In this document: piece by piece, positions 1 through 11,163 of the stretch
Numbering within the stretch: position 1 is the stretch's first letter
How the letters are laid out: the number at the start of each line of letters is the position of its first letter
From: Actinomortierella ambigua
Lineage: Eukaryota; Mortierellomycota; Mortierellomycetes; Mortierellales; Mortierellaceae
NCBI GenBank assembly: GCA_016098155.1
Contig: JAAAJB010000271.1
Span: 11,610 to 45,785 of the forward strand
DNA length: 34,176 nucleotides
Direction: 5' to 3'
Notes under the pieces: generated by a model
What the model was told of the DNA's origin: nothing
Seen by the model: only the letters and a program-made list of their open reading frames with translations
The model's database searches: none
Position numbers and translations under genes: made by a program

Positions 1-513
1 CCCCCCCCTTACTGTTGTGTCGTTTTCAGATTATTTTTTTCGCACACTCGCATGAGCATGAGACAACTCGACACTTGAGGTTTCTCCTCTTCCCCTGGTG
101 GTGGTCCTCACAGACAATGTTCACCCAATTCGTCTGAATCCACCCACACATCCACTCCCCTCCCTCCCCAAAAAAGAACCACAGTTGAAAAAAAAAAAAA
201 TAAAAAACAAAAAATACTTGCCTCCCTGGAGATCCAGGACGTGTCTAGTCCGGATGTTGACGATATAACCGCCCTCCTCAAAGCACCAGAGCTGCTGCTC
301 CTGCTGAGGGGTCAACTCCTGGTTCAGGTGCTGGAACTTGGAGGCCTTGCGTTGAGCAAGTTCGACACGAGCACCGGCCTTTAAGGGATCCTTCAGGAAC
401 CCAGACTCGATGTCGAGCACCAGACCAGAAATACCCGTCTGGATGTAAAAGTTGCCCTTGGGGAAGGACAGAACGCGGCTTGAGCGCTGCGAAGATGTTG
501 GAGATCCCTTCAT
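1..513 (-). CDS. Ricin-B/beta-trefoil lectin-like protein, 5' part (gene runs off the left edge)
   Basis: Exon 1 is 513..222 (ATG at 513-511) and encodes about 97 residues. They carry two beta-trefoil-type repeats, FYIQTGISGLVLDIESG and YIVNIRTRHVLDLQGG, with an intervening QQLW; this pattern is typical of ricin-B carbohydrate-binding folds in fungi. The exon leaves phase 1 at GGAG|GCAAGT, a GC donor. Exon 2, about 94..13 (or 106..13 with an upstream AG in the same frame), continues the fold with SSCLMLMRVCEKNN and ends at a GTAAGG donor at position 12, so more exons lie outside the window. Reading the GT two codons later as donor gives no continuing lectin frame, which supports the GC-AG intron. 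No signal peptide is visible, so a cytosolic lectin is likely. The ligand is unknown. The family assignment rests on motif spacing, not on a search. Confidence 0.7.
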
Positions 514-1206
514 GGTTGATTTTTTTTTTCTTTTTGTTGGATGGAGCTTTTTTTTGTTTTCTTTTTTCCTATTAACCTATTGAGAAGGAGATGATAGAAA
601 AAAAAAAAGAAGAAGATATGTACAGAATATACAGGTGGAAGGGAAGGGTTGGCTTTTTTTTTTTGTCTTGGGCGTTCGTTAGTACCGTGAGAAGGTTAGT
701 AACGCTTTTCGTGTTTTTTTTTTCTTGGGGAGGATGTTCTTTTTTTTTTTTTGTTTCTCGTGGTCGTGTCGAGAAAGAGAAATGGGTGTGGGTGTGATTG
801 GACGCGACTTTTTGGTGGAACTGATAACGAGTGATGGGTTCCTGCACGCGAACGTGTTCGTGGATAGTAGTGAGCGTGGGTGGGGGTGGTGGAGTGTATA
901 CAGCGAGTGTTGGAATGAGAATGGATGAATGCGTTGAAGACCGAGTCAATCGATTCACAAACGCGTCAAGAGGGAGTGGGTGCTGTCCAACTTGTGGGTG
1001 GGGGTGGTAAGTGGAGCGAAGCAAAGAAGAAGAAAAGAGGAAAAAAGAGAGAAAAAGAGGAAACCCCCGTGTACAATGATATTCTAAGCGAGGTAGCCCG
1101 TTGCCATTGATTGAGTCGGTTGAATTGACTCGGCCACACCCAAAAGAAAAAAAAAAGAGGGTCTGTCTGTTCTTTCTGTCCATGGTTGTTGTGGTGGTGT
1201 GTATAG

Positions 1207-1233
<27 letters not shown>
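1207..1233. repeat. Homopolymer T27
   Basis: An uninterrupted run of 27 T. Similar A runs occur at 4769-4788 (20) and 5809-5830 (22). They are prone to length error in sequencing. Confidence 0.9.
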
Positions 1234-1237
<4 letters not shown>

Positions 1238-2603
1238 ATGAGATGGTCTGGACTGTATCGTTTAGAATAGGCGAACACAACCTTCGTCGATTTGAAAACA
1301 GAAGAACGCCAACTCTTTCTTTCACCTTTTCTTTCTTCCTTTCTCTCTCACACTCTCTTTCTTGATGAAAATGGGAAGCTAACTGGATGGACTGAGAGCA
1401 ACTGCCGGGGCGGGAAGTGTTTCTTTTGTACACTCCTCTTGTGCTCAACATGCTTTCCGCTGCTGCCATAAAAAAAAAGTGTAGTCCAATAGTGAATACT
1501 CCTATGCCATGCTCTCTTAACCCCCCTCCCTTCCTCTTCACCCAAAATCCTCAGTCTGTCACCTTGCTCTCTCCCTCGAATACGCACACCCCAATCCTCC
1601 GCGGGTGTTGTTGACATTTGAATAAACGTTTGCCCTACTCTCTCTTTTTTGTAGGTCTTTTCAAGGTTTTCTTGGAAACAAGCGTGCTCTATGCGAGTGA
1701 ACAATGCAGCACTACTAAGCAATGGGCATCGAGGTCGTTGTATGCGTGGTGTGTCTACTACGACATAGCTTACGAACTCTTTGGTTCACACCCATGGTGC
1801 TAGCTAGCTTGCAAGCGTCTCACTAAAAAAAGTCAAGAAGCTGTCTGTTCAGAATAAGGAGAAAAATAATATCGCTATGGCTAGTTGCCCTCTGATTCAA
1901 TATTGTTAAAATAAGAATTTTATTTTGCTCTCATGGTATGGGATTGAATGTACCATGGGAAGATGGATGCCCCTGTGGTGGCATGCCCCGCCTGCTCGGC
2001 TCTTTTCAAGCCACATTAATGCCCCTCCCCCCATTTTTCCTTCTCTTGTCGCCATCTTCGCGTGCCTCAGTGGGAAGTCCTTTTCTCTCATTCTCTCTAC
2101 TGCGATTGGATTTTCCATTCAGCTGGTCGTTTGACATCGAAGCGCAGGGTGGATGAGTAATAGAGAGAGAAAAAAGATGGACATGATATGCAGAGGTGCA
2201 GAAAGAGGGAAGGAGGGCGAGAGGGGGGATGAGATACGCAAAATATTGAAATAGATGGGATGGTATTCTGTAAACCCAACCTTATTATTCAGTCCAACAC
2301 GGCTCTCAGGAACAACAAACCACCCCCCTACTTGTCACTCCATAAGAGCCAAACGACAAGAAGAAAAAAGGCCTGTTTAGTCCTGCACAAACAGCAGAAG
2401 GAAAATCTCTCGTCTTTACAACTCTACGTTCGTTGGATAGGCAGTGAGTATTTATTGTTGGCTTGAGTGCAGCGATAATGCATTTTGATTCTCGCTTGGC
2501 TCGAGAGACAGGACGCGTGCGCCTCCCACTCTTTCTCCCTCTCCAAGTGACAGCTTCACCCCTCACTGACCCCATTATTCTTTTTTCGTGATTTTTTTTT
2601 GCT

Positions 2604-2627
2604 CCAATGTTCCATCACGAACATTGG
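2604..2627. repeat. Short perfect inverted repeat
   Basis: CCAATGTTC and GAACATTGG form a perfect 9-bp stem around the 6-nt loop CATCAC. The role is unknown, and no gene flanks it. Confidence 0.6.
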
Positions 2628-5111
2628 GGACTATTAAGAGTGAGACATAAGCGAGCTCAGAGACAATCCGGCAATCCTTCCTTGTCTCCCGACCAAACTA
2701 ATGCACGGGCACAAGTCGACTGAACACAGTATCAAGGATAGCATGGGAAGGCGGGAGGATGGCTCACATATGGGACACTTCTCTTCGTGGACCAAAACTC
2801 CTGTGTGGTGTAGTGTAGTGACAGACACACTAGATCCCGCCCAGTCCAGATACAAGAAAGTGAATACGAGTGGAGCACGAAGATCTCTGACAGGGCACGG
2901 TCTAGTGGTAGTAATTGAATACAGCAGCCAAAAAGTTGCATTGTATTCGCTTTCTCATGCATAGTGCAAAGTGACATTTCCTTGCTTCGTGCATTGTCTT
3001 TCGTTGCCTCTTCTTTTGAGGGAGTGTCCTTCGTCCTCCTCTTCATCTTCGACCCCCCACCTGTAACGCCACACTTGAGACCTTTGGCCATACCTGCATG
3101 AAAATAGTAGACAAAGAGAATGAGGAACAAATACCGTTACCGGGACACGTTCCTTTACTGCCTTCCTCTTCTCCGTGCCCCATCAAGACAAAAGTACCGC
3201 GCGTGGCTGGTTTCAGAATCGTGGAAAGGAGAGCAGTCTCTAATCTCTCCCACGCGCATTCAGAGGCCACTTCTTCCTCGTCCACACCACCCACCTCTCA
3301 CCCCAAAAAAAGAAAAAGTGCTCTCTGAAATGCCCTCATTAGACATGGTCTCTGACGCGATCGTACATGCTGTTCCATGTCTTTGGTTGTTTGTCAAACT
3401 TAGAAAGGGTGAGTGGGAGGGGCGTAAGTTATGAGGAGGGGGGGGCATGCCATGACCAAAGAAGTTCTCTCCGGCTCTGGTACGCCTCTACTTCTTCGTC
3501 CCTATTTCCTTTTCCCTCTAAACACTGAAGAGAGACAAGCAAGAGCAATATGTTCTATCCGTCGGCTATTCTGTCGATCTCACAACATGCACCTGCTGGT
3601 TTCCTCGTGTCATCTCTTCGCGTGTGCTCTCCATGCCTTGCCTTACTTCCGTCGACACATTTCACAGAAGTGCTCATCTAGATTGTGTGTGTGTGCAACG
3701 TGTAAGGTCTGACACTCTCTTCGGTCCTTTTTCTTTTATCGCAAAGATATCCAGAAAGGCCCAGTTTCTCATTTCGCTTTGTGTACCCATCTTCCCATTG
3801 CACAAAGACAAAAAAAATGACCCATTCACCTGACACCACCATGTATTTCCTTGCTTAGCATACCAAAGCGCTATGCATTGGAAAGTGAGAAAGAAAGAAG
3901 GAAAAGGAGAGAGGAGAGAGGAGGGTAAGAATGATCAATTTAACTGTCCCCTTTTTTTCCTTCCTCTTTGGCAGTGCCCGAGGTCGCGTAGTCAGAACAC
4001 TTTGTTTCGAAGCAATTTAATCCGAAACTGTCCTATTCCGCCCCATCTTGCATCTCGGCCATCTCTTTTTTGCTCCTTTCACCCAAAACATCAACGCGAA
4101 AGAATCCAGCGCGCCAAAATGTCGCGTTCCCCACTGCTGCTAGGAAGGTATTCAACAAAAACAATGACAAACAAATCAACATCAACAAAAAAACCGGTAA
4201 TGTGCACACATATTGGGAAAAGCTCCTGTCCCATGCAAAACAGCAATATTCATGCAAACTGACCTCAAGTGAATTGTGCTGTATTGTTGTTATCTTCGTT
4301 TAGCCGAGCTTTTGTCCATGTAAGGGGGTGGTGGGGATCAAAACAACGACATCAAAGAAAAACGAGGTAAAAGGGGAAGAGAAGGGAAGAGAGGGGTCGT
4401 GAGGGCACATGTCAACTTGATAGTAGTAGCGCCTTCATCATCTCAGCACAGGCAGGTGTTCGATGGCCAATAGGTGGTAGTCTAGGCAGGATCAAATCTT
4501 GACAGAGTGAAGGAAGTGAGCGCGGAAGAGAGACGCTGTAGTCTTGGTGTCTCTCAGCGTTGTAAAAAGATCAAAGAGTATCAAACCGGTGGTATTTGAT
4601 TGCATGCATCGACAAATGTAATATAGTGGATGTATGTCCATTTCTTCTTTCTTTGCTGCAATATGTCTCGCTTCAGACAAGGGTGGAGGAAAGGGAGAAG
4701 TAGCTCATGCTTTGACATACATGGTTTCCGGTTGAACCATCAGACACATCTTCACATTGACGCGTGCGAAAAAAAAAAAAAAAAAAAAGACGACAGGCAA
4801 TGGAAGACCACGCGTCAATCCCAAAAAATAAGTCTCTCTCCCCTCCCCCCTTTTTCTGCCTTTCGTCCTCCCCGTGGTTCACGATACAAGCGTTCGAGAA
4901 CGGCAGCACATGACATTCCTAAGGTATGAGAGAAGTATGAAGGCGTGTTTCCATAGTACTACTTGTCATATCGATTCCACCGTCGAGATACTCTGCTGGC
5001 TGGTTTGTACAAGCGGAAAATAAAGTCAGAATGTCCCCCCCCCCCCAATGTTAGAGTTGCGGAGGTGTATCAACCTAGCTGGGAAGATATAAAAAAAAAC
5101 GTGGCACCAGT

Positions 5112-5184
5112 GGGACAAGGCTGGAGCCACCGCATTGATGCTGTACGTAAGCAAAATCATATGAGGTGGCTCCACCTTTGTCCC
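5112..5184. repeat. 20-bp inverted repeat / long hairpin
   Basis: The left arm 5112-5131 (GGGACAAGGCTGGAGCCACC) and right arm 5165-5184 pair over 20 positions. There are 18 Watson-Crick pairs, one possible G-U and one C-C mismatch, around a 33-nt loop. Such an arm length is unlikely in random sequence. It could be a small-RNA precursor, the core of a MITE-like element or a chance relic. No open frame covers it convincingly. Confidence 0.7.
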
Positions 5185-8041
5185 GAGGGGTCCTTTTCTA
5201 TTGTTGCCGTTCGGCGACCGACGGCTCAGACACGCAAGAAAATAGACAACTAACTGAAAGAGACACGCCTTCCGCTGAGTTGAAGAGGGGTTGACTCTAA
5301 CTGTGTGAGAAGACCTCCCACTCGTTCGTCCCTAATTCTGGCTCAGAACTTATGAGAGAGGGATGTGTATGCCTCAACGCGTCCAAGGCGCGATGGTCTA
5401 CCTCTTCCGCACCAGCGCTCTGCCTCTTGGTCAGACAGAAGCATGCGAGCCTGTCGACCTTGTGAAAGAAGCAGGCAGGAGTAAAGTATGAACATACATA
5501 TGACATGTCCGGGCGGACCAGATGGATCCATGAGCTGCTCTCTATGGCATGGACAGCAGACTGAATAAGGATAGAGTATTCAGTTGTAGACCCTACATGC
5601 ATGCGATGCTTTCTGTCCTGTATTTCCCATCCATTCGAGCTCAGCTGTGTTTGTTTGTTTTTTTGTGTTTGTGTTTGTGTGTTGCTTGGTAGTCTAGTGT
5701 GTACACACCATGCGATGGGCGTACCTCCCTCCTCTTTCGCTTTCCTATCTCTCGCATCCCATTCTTCTCTCTCACAGCTTATTCTCCCTCCGTCTGCGCT
5801 GCTGGACCAAAAAAAAAAAAAAAAAAAAAAGTTACTCTCCGATGTCTGTAGAGAGAGAGCTCTCTTGTTTGCTTACCGTCACCGCACAGCCAAAGCCAGT
5901 CTGGTAAGGCAGGTCAAAGTAAAGATCAATCCGCTCCATGTATGGTTTCGTCAGCTCATTGCGTATCAAAAGTCCATTATTCCGTGGCCATAATTGCCCC
6001 TCCCACCGGCAGACCAGACCAACACTCTGTCCCGTCTCCTCCTGCATGCATGCATGGTGGCGGACAAAGTCCCCCATTCCCCTTCTACACCAGCGAGCTT
6101 TGATCAGCAGGGCTCTGACGCCAAAGCCATCTATCGTGCTCGTAGGTAGGCTCTCCCTCCCACCTCAGCACGCGCGTGCATATGCACACTGACTCATGAG
6201 CACATACACTCTCCTCTCTCCCTCTTTCACAATGCCACCAAAGCTTGGTTTGTGGTAGGCATATCACTATGCAAGAATGGGAGACTGGCTTTGCCATGCA
6301 CCAACAATAACAACCACTTTGCCATTTTTTTTTTTTTGCGCAAGTGTTTCCCGCGTTATCGGAAACGATGGATAGAGGACAGAGAGTCTACACCACTTCA
6401 TGTTTGTTGGTGAGAAGGAATAAAAAGTTATTTCTTCTTCCCCTCTCAAAGCCGAGTTTTCCTTCCCCCCATCTTTTTTTTTTTTTCAGCAGGATGTATG
6501 TTTGGGAAAACGTTAGACAACAAACAATGACCAGATGACCCCCTCAGTATTTGTTTGCCCGTGCAACTGCGTTTCATCAAGCCCATGAGAACTAGCACTA
6601 GCTGTTTCTCTCTCCACCCCTGTCCCCCTCTCATTCTTTCCTTTGGTCCCACTCTTCTATCTGCGTCCTTCGCTCAATTGACCGCTGCACCTCAACTTTG
6701 CTGTTTAGCTCGTTTGCTTGTGATGTGTTGTGTGCCTGAAGCGTACAGTGTCGCACATACGTTTCACGAGCTTTCGCGTTGCCATCGATCGTAGAAGGAA
6801 CAACACGCCAATCCACCTCGTGACAGAACAACCAAGAGAACATCACACAAAAAAATTGGTTGGCCAAGCAGCCATGCGATTTTGGTTGTTGCATGCGTCC
6901 AAATCTCCCAGAGTAGCCCACATCTTTTCCCTTCCCCTTTCATTTTTGGTGTGGTACGTATGACACTCACATCGACTCGGTCACAAGAAATCACAAGGCA
7001 ACTTCTTTGAGTAGTACGTACTCGGAGAGGATGTAGTCTGATAGTGACCACCTTTAATCTTGCGAGCCCAAGGTCATAGCATCTGATACATCTGAAAAAA
7101 AAAAGGACACCCGAAGGCGATTCATTCGTGTTGCATTGAAATGTGTTTGTGCGCTTTTTTTTTTCTAGAAGGTGGTTGTTAACTATCACATCTCTCATTT
7201 TCATTGCCGACTATCACGCACCTCTCCCTCAGACCCCTACAGCATTGTTGACAGCTCTAGGCAAATGGTTGTGCAGCATGTGGTGGGATGAAAACACCTC
7301 TGCACTGGACATCGTCAACCGCCAAGGTGCGGTTGCATGCATCGCCAAGTCTAAACAACACGAAACAGATGGCACTAGTGGGGAATAGCGTGTCTACTCG
7401 CAAGCGCGTGGCACATTCTCCTCTCCCCCTGCTCTTCCTGCTTACCAAAAGAGTTGCATACACGCATGGACGGCATAAATGAAGTGGCGGTGTCACCTCC
7501 TTCGCCCTCCACCCTTCCTTCCCTGTGCGAGCACAGACCCCGACCCAGTGCCTTTGACCCGACTTGACTAACCTACCACAAACACACAGTCGGGTCCAAG
7601 AGTCCAAAAGAAGCTCACTCAACCCTTCTACCCGGAAGGTCTAAAACCGACGGCCAACAGCCTTTTGTTAAAGGCGAAGATGCGTCATAATGTCTCTGGC
7701 TCAAAGAGTATGTGCCTTGCACAAATTAGCTTCAGCCTATCTCTACCATTGTCAAATAGCGAGGACGAAAGTAGTAGTGGGAAATGGAAAGAATTCGCTT
7801 TCTACATATCTCTTTATCACGCGTTATCCTACATTGGTTCGTAGACATCAAGTTTTTGCTTTACTATTATGATATGACCGATTGGTAATAGTTCTGCGAG
7901 AAAAAAAGAACAGGGTAGGTCAAAGACGATAGATATTCTGGAAAAAAGAAAGATATATATAAAATGTAGGGCGTAAATTGGCCGAGACAATTGAGGTCTC
8001 TCCGTTTTTTTTATGCCCGACTAGAGCCTTGTCTTGTCATC

Positions 8042-8695
8042 TTATGCCTGGAGTTGATTCAAGCCTGCTGGCGGTTCCTGGATATGGTGCTCATCATGGC
8101 CTGATCCTTCAGTGGCCGTAGCAGTAGTACTAGTGGTCGTGTTGGTAGCAGGGTTATCCGCCGGTGTAATATCAAAAGGATGGTGCGCGGATGAAGGAGG
8201 TGCATCTACAACGACCGGCGCAGGCGTGTCATCTGAGGCGACTGCTGGCTCTGGCGCCTGTTCCGAGTTTTGCTGCTCCTCCTTCTGCTGCTGCTGCTGC
8301 TGCTGCTGTTGCTCCTCCTCCTGCTGCCGCTGCTCAGGGCGTACCTTTCCCGAGTGTGCCTTCTTGCCAGGCCAGAGATGGGAAAGGCTAAAAGGTGGGA
8401 TGGCATGCGCTCCAGCGAGATTGGCTTCGGATTCGTAGGCGAGGTCGTGTTGGGTCTCTGCTCCGCCGTACTGATGAGGTGGAGGCTGGGTCTGTTGCTT
8501 AGCGTGTTGAGAATGGTTGGGGCTTTCTCCTCCAGCCCCACGCTCTTTGTTGTGACGAAAGTGAGGGTGGGTGACACGGTGCACAAAGTCCGACATGCGC
8601 TCTGTGAGCGAACGACGACGTTGCTGGGTGTCTGGTGCTGGCGCTGATGCCGGGGATGTAGTAGGGGAAGGGGCGGCTGCTTGTGGGGCTTCCAT
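8042..8695 (-). CDS. Disordered Gln/Pro/Thr-rich hypothetical protein (217 aa)
   Basis: A single-exon frame from ATG at 8695-8693 to TAA at 8044-8042. I chose this start because AACAAAATGG is a strong fungal initiation context. The frame stays open further upstream to an ATG at 9211, but that part translates an A/T-rich leader. An N-terminal basic stretch (RRRSLTERMSDFVHRVTHPH, about residues 26-45) is the only ordered-looking element. A Gln/Glu tract encoded by CAG repeats sits in the middle, followed by an Ala/Pro/Thr/Asp-rich tail. There is no signal peptide, membrane segment or recognised domain. The basic helix followed by disorder could bind nucleic acid or membrane, but this is speculation. 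It lies downstream of uS4 on the same strand as a separate gene. Confidence 0.55.
   Translation of the reverse strand: MEAPQAAAPSPTTSPASAPAPDTQQRRRSLTERMSDFVHRVTHPHFRHNKERGAGGESPNHSQHAKQQTQPPPHQYGGAETQHDLAYESEANLAGAHAIPPFSLSHLWPGKKAHSGKVRPEQRQQEEEQQQQQQQQQKEEQQNSEQAPEPAVASDDTPAPVVVDAPPSSAHHPFDITPADNPATNTTTSTTATATEGSGHDEHHIQEPPAGLNQLQA
8285..8308. repeat. CAG/CTG trinucleotide repeat (8 units)
   Basis: Eight perfect CTG units on the plus strand encode the poly-Gln tract of the minus-strand gene at 8042-8695. CTC/CTT-rich imperfect units flank them and encode Glu. Confidence 0.85.
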
Positions 8696-9280
8696 TTTGT
8701 TTTCTCGGGATTTTTTTTTATTCTTATGAAAGGTGAAGGGATGTGGGATATGCGAAAGTGAAAAAAGTATTACAAGGAAGTTTCTGTTGTAGCAAAGACG
8801 GTGGTGAGGGTCAAGGAGAAGACCCTTTTTATGCCCTGAGGCTAGGGCACGGGTAAGGTGCGTGTGAAACATCCTTGATGCTACAGGAGTAGCCTTTCGC
8901 CACTTTCCAAAACTGCTCAAATGGGGTACCCCTGTGGATAGAAAACAGAGTGAGACACGGAGACCTTCGTGAGGAGCAAGTGACCTGCACTCGACATTGC
9001 TCGATAGGTGCTGGTAATCCCAATGCGGGTGTTTTGTTGATCCGACCGCACAAGGTGCGACAGAGTACGCGACTGGAGGACTGGGGTCGACCCAAAGTCG
9101 CTCGAGTCTCATCACCCTCCCCCAACCGCTGTCCACCACGACAGCCCCTTGGTCCTTCCGGAAGTTCTCCCTGAGGGGCACCAGAACCAGCCGGTCAGAC
9201 CAGAATAGCATCACAGATCGCTTTTTTTCACTGCGTGGGAAAGTAAAAGAAACAGTCTTTATATGAGGGGGCTAAGACAT
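8696..9280. other. Intergenic: uS4 3' flank and upstream region of the poly-Q gene
   Basis: 585 bp between two minus-strand genes. One frame stays open across most of it, continuous with the poly-Q gene, but it has no domain and ends in an A/T-rich leader just before the preferred ATG. I see no other feature. Confidence 0.5.
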
Positions 9281-10183
9281 TTACTCGTCATCCTCCTCCT
9301 CCTCAGCGCCACCGGCAGCAGAGGCAGCACGCTTGCGCTTGACACGGCCAGCACGGCCACCACCATAGGGCGAGGTCAGGGAGAAGTCAATGTGCTTCTG
9401 GGAGTCCAGGCGAACGACGAACGAGGGGATGTCGACGACCTGCTTGCCAACGCTGTTATTAGGAGAGATAGGAAAGGAGAGTGAACGGTTAACAAATTGC
9501 TACCAGAAAAAAAAACGCAAAAAGACGAGATGATCAACAATTAGACAGGAGAAATGGGTGACATACCGAATGTGGCGCTGACGGATCAGGACACGGGCGT
9601 GGTGGATGGACTTGGCAAGACCGAGCTTGAAGACCTGGGTCTGGAGGCGACGCTCCAAGAAGTCCTCAATCTTCAAGGCCAAGACGTAATCCAGCTTCAT
9701 CTTGTCCTCGTCCAAGACACCGATGCGGACCAGGCGGCGAATCAGGGCGTTACCCTCGAACAGGCGGCGGGGATCCTTCTCGTCCAGGGTGAGCAGCTCA
9801 CGGGCAGCACGACGGATGTTGGACAGGGTGTAACCGATGCGCCAGATCTCGCGCTTGTTGCGGAGACCGTACTCACCGATGAGCTTCATCTCCTGGTCGA
9901 GACGGGCAGCCTCGAAGGGACGACGGGGGACCTTGTAGGTCTTCGAGCCTAGATTCGTTCAAAGGGAAAATAGTGGGATGGGTAGGAGCAAAAAAAGGTA
10001 AAGCCTATTGCGATATCTCCCTTCAGGGGATGAAGCAACTGTCGCTTTCCTGTGACATTGAGCCAAAAAAAAAAGATGTGGCTGCCTACTTTTTGTTCAT
10101 TCCAACTTTACGACCAATAACGGCGACGCCAAGAAGTCTTCGCCTCAAGTCAGACTGTAGAGTTGACTATAGCTCCTCGACAT
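9281..10183 (-). CDS. RPS9: 40S ribosomal protein uS4 (eukaryotic S9)
   Basis: uS4 binds the 5' domain of 18S rRNA and helps maintain decoding fidelity. Exon 2 is 9948..9567 and the last exon 9452..9281 (TAA at 9283-9281), joined in phase 2 across a 114-nt GTATGT...CAG intron. The protein contains [12 protein letters not shown], then [14 protein letters not shown], an S4 RNA-binding domain ([20 protein letters not shown], then [13 protein letters not shown]) and an acidic EEEEDDE tail, as usual for the family. Exon 2 needs one preceding base. The best first exon is 10183..10168, coding MSRSY plus one base, which yields 189 aa (family about 190). Its donor GTCAAC is non-consensus, and an in-phase alternative ends at 10156. 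The identity is certain; the first exon is not. Confidence 0.93.
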
Positions 10184-11163
10184 TCCTTTGGCCAAATCGT
10201 CGTGTCAAAGTTGAGACGCAAAAGCGAAGTAGGACTTTGTGGAGTCATTCGTTCGTGTCACGAGAGGGTGCTATGACGCTCTTCAAGAAACTCCTTGGTA
10301 GGATAGGTACAGGGAAACAATAAAAAAAACAACGCAGGAAAGGATAGCAAGGGTTCAACAGCATCCACCGTCTCATCGCTCTCATCTCCTTCCTTTCTGA
10401 TCAGACAGAGATCAACAAGATCCTGGAATCATTAGGGCGAAATGTGTGGATAAAGTCTCAGACAACTGCCGTTCCCTACTCTCACAATCCACCTCGCGAA
10501 ACAAGACGACGCATATCAACAGAGCAAAGAGTTTCTTTGAATACAGTTCTTGGGAGCTCCAGAAGGCACTAGAAATCACGAAGAGAAAGGCGATTAAAAA
10601 GAGAAAGGTCAGAACCCTGTCAATTCGATATTGGGCCTCTGGAATATCATTGGTACTCGGCCTGCTATATGGTTGAAAAGAGAGATAGCGAGAGGTAGAT
10701 GGAAAGTAGAGTGAAATGGATCTCTTCGGAATCGGGAGATCGCAGCCTTCTGAATCAGAGGTTTCCCATGCATTTTGAATTACAATCCGAAATGCTGGTT
10801 GCCTGCCGATCTGCTGGCAATTGATCCTGTAATCATTGCTGCAGTGAGCAAGATATCCGTCAAAGTCCCTCTTCCTTTCTTTATCTCTCTCTCGTTGTCT
10901 CGCTTCTTTCAATCCATGCGGGCAGGCTTAACACCAATGAATGGCTGAATCCATGGTCCATGGTTGAATACGCACTGTTGGGAAAGAGGGGGATCTCACT
11001 TTTCTGGGGCAACCAATCCAAATAAACTGGATGGTTTAGCAGTCACTAAGACAATTGCCACCAAATCGTCGCCACATGTACACGTTGATCGGCCGTTGTG
11101 AGACAGGCTTTGATAATTTACTTAACTTTTGAGCGATGGAAAAAAAACGATAATATATTACAA
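10184..11163. other. Intergenic: uS4 promoter side and HEM13 3' flank
   Basis: About 1 kb between uS4 and HEM13, both minus-strand. An open frame of about 166 codons at 10412-10912 (minus) contains two hydrophobic stretches. It shows no coding-like composition or recognisable domain, so I do not annotate it as a gene. The uS4 promoter should lie just above 10183. Confidence 0.5.

Larger units (their letters stand above)
514..8041. other. 7.5-kb region without a supportable gene
   Basis: No open frame here shows a recognisable domain or a chain of exons in phase. The region is dominated by pyrimidine/purine tracts and A or T homopolymers, for example T27 at 1207-1233, A20 at 4769-4788 and A22 at 5809-5830. 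Its short open frames are low-complexity translations of those tracts. The 5' flank of the lectin gene lies at its left end, and the 3' flank of the 8042-8695 gene lies at its right end. It also holds a strong hairpin (5112-5184) and a 9-bp palindrome around 2604-2627. It could host long non-coding RNA or decayed repeats, but nothing in the sequence proves either. Confidence 0.5.

Noticed and set aside
966..1541. 191-codon minus-strand frame in the gene-poor block
   Set aside because: It contains a poly-Lys run from the T27 tract and low-complexity His/Arg/Phe content, typical of chance translation of homopolymers.
8696..9211. N-terminal extension of the poly-Q protein from an ATG at 9211
   Set aside because: The frame is open, but the last part before 8695 translates an A/T-rich leader, and the ATG at 8695 has a much better initiation context.
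9554..9952. 132-codon plus-strand frame
   Set aside because: Exact antisense shadow of the uS4 coding exon.
10412..10912. 166-codon minus-strand frame with two hydrophobic stretches
   Set aside because: Composition is not codon-like, there is no domain, and a frame of this length is not rare in a 1-kb intergenic region.
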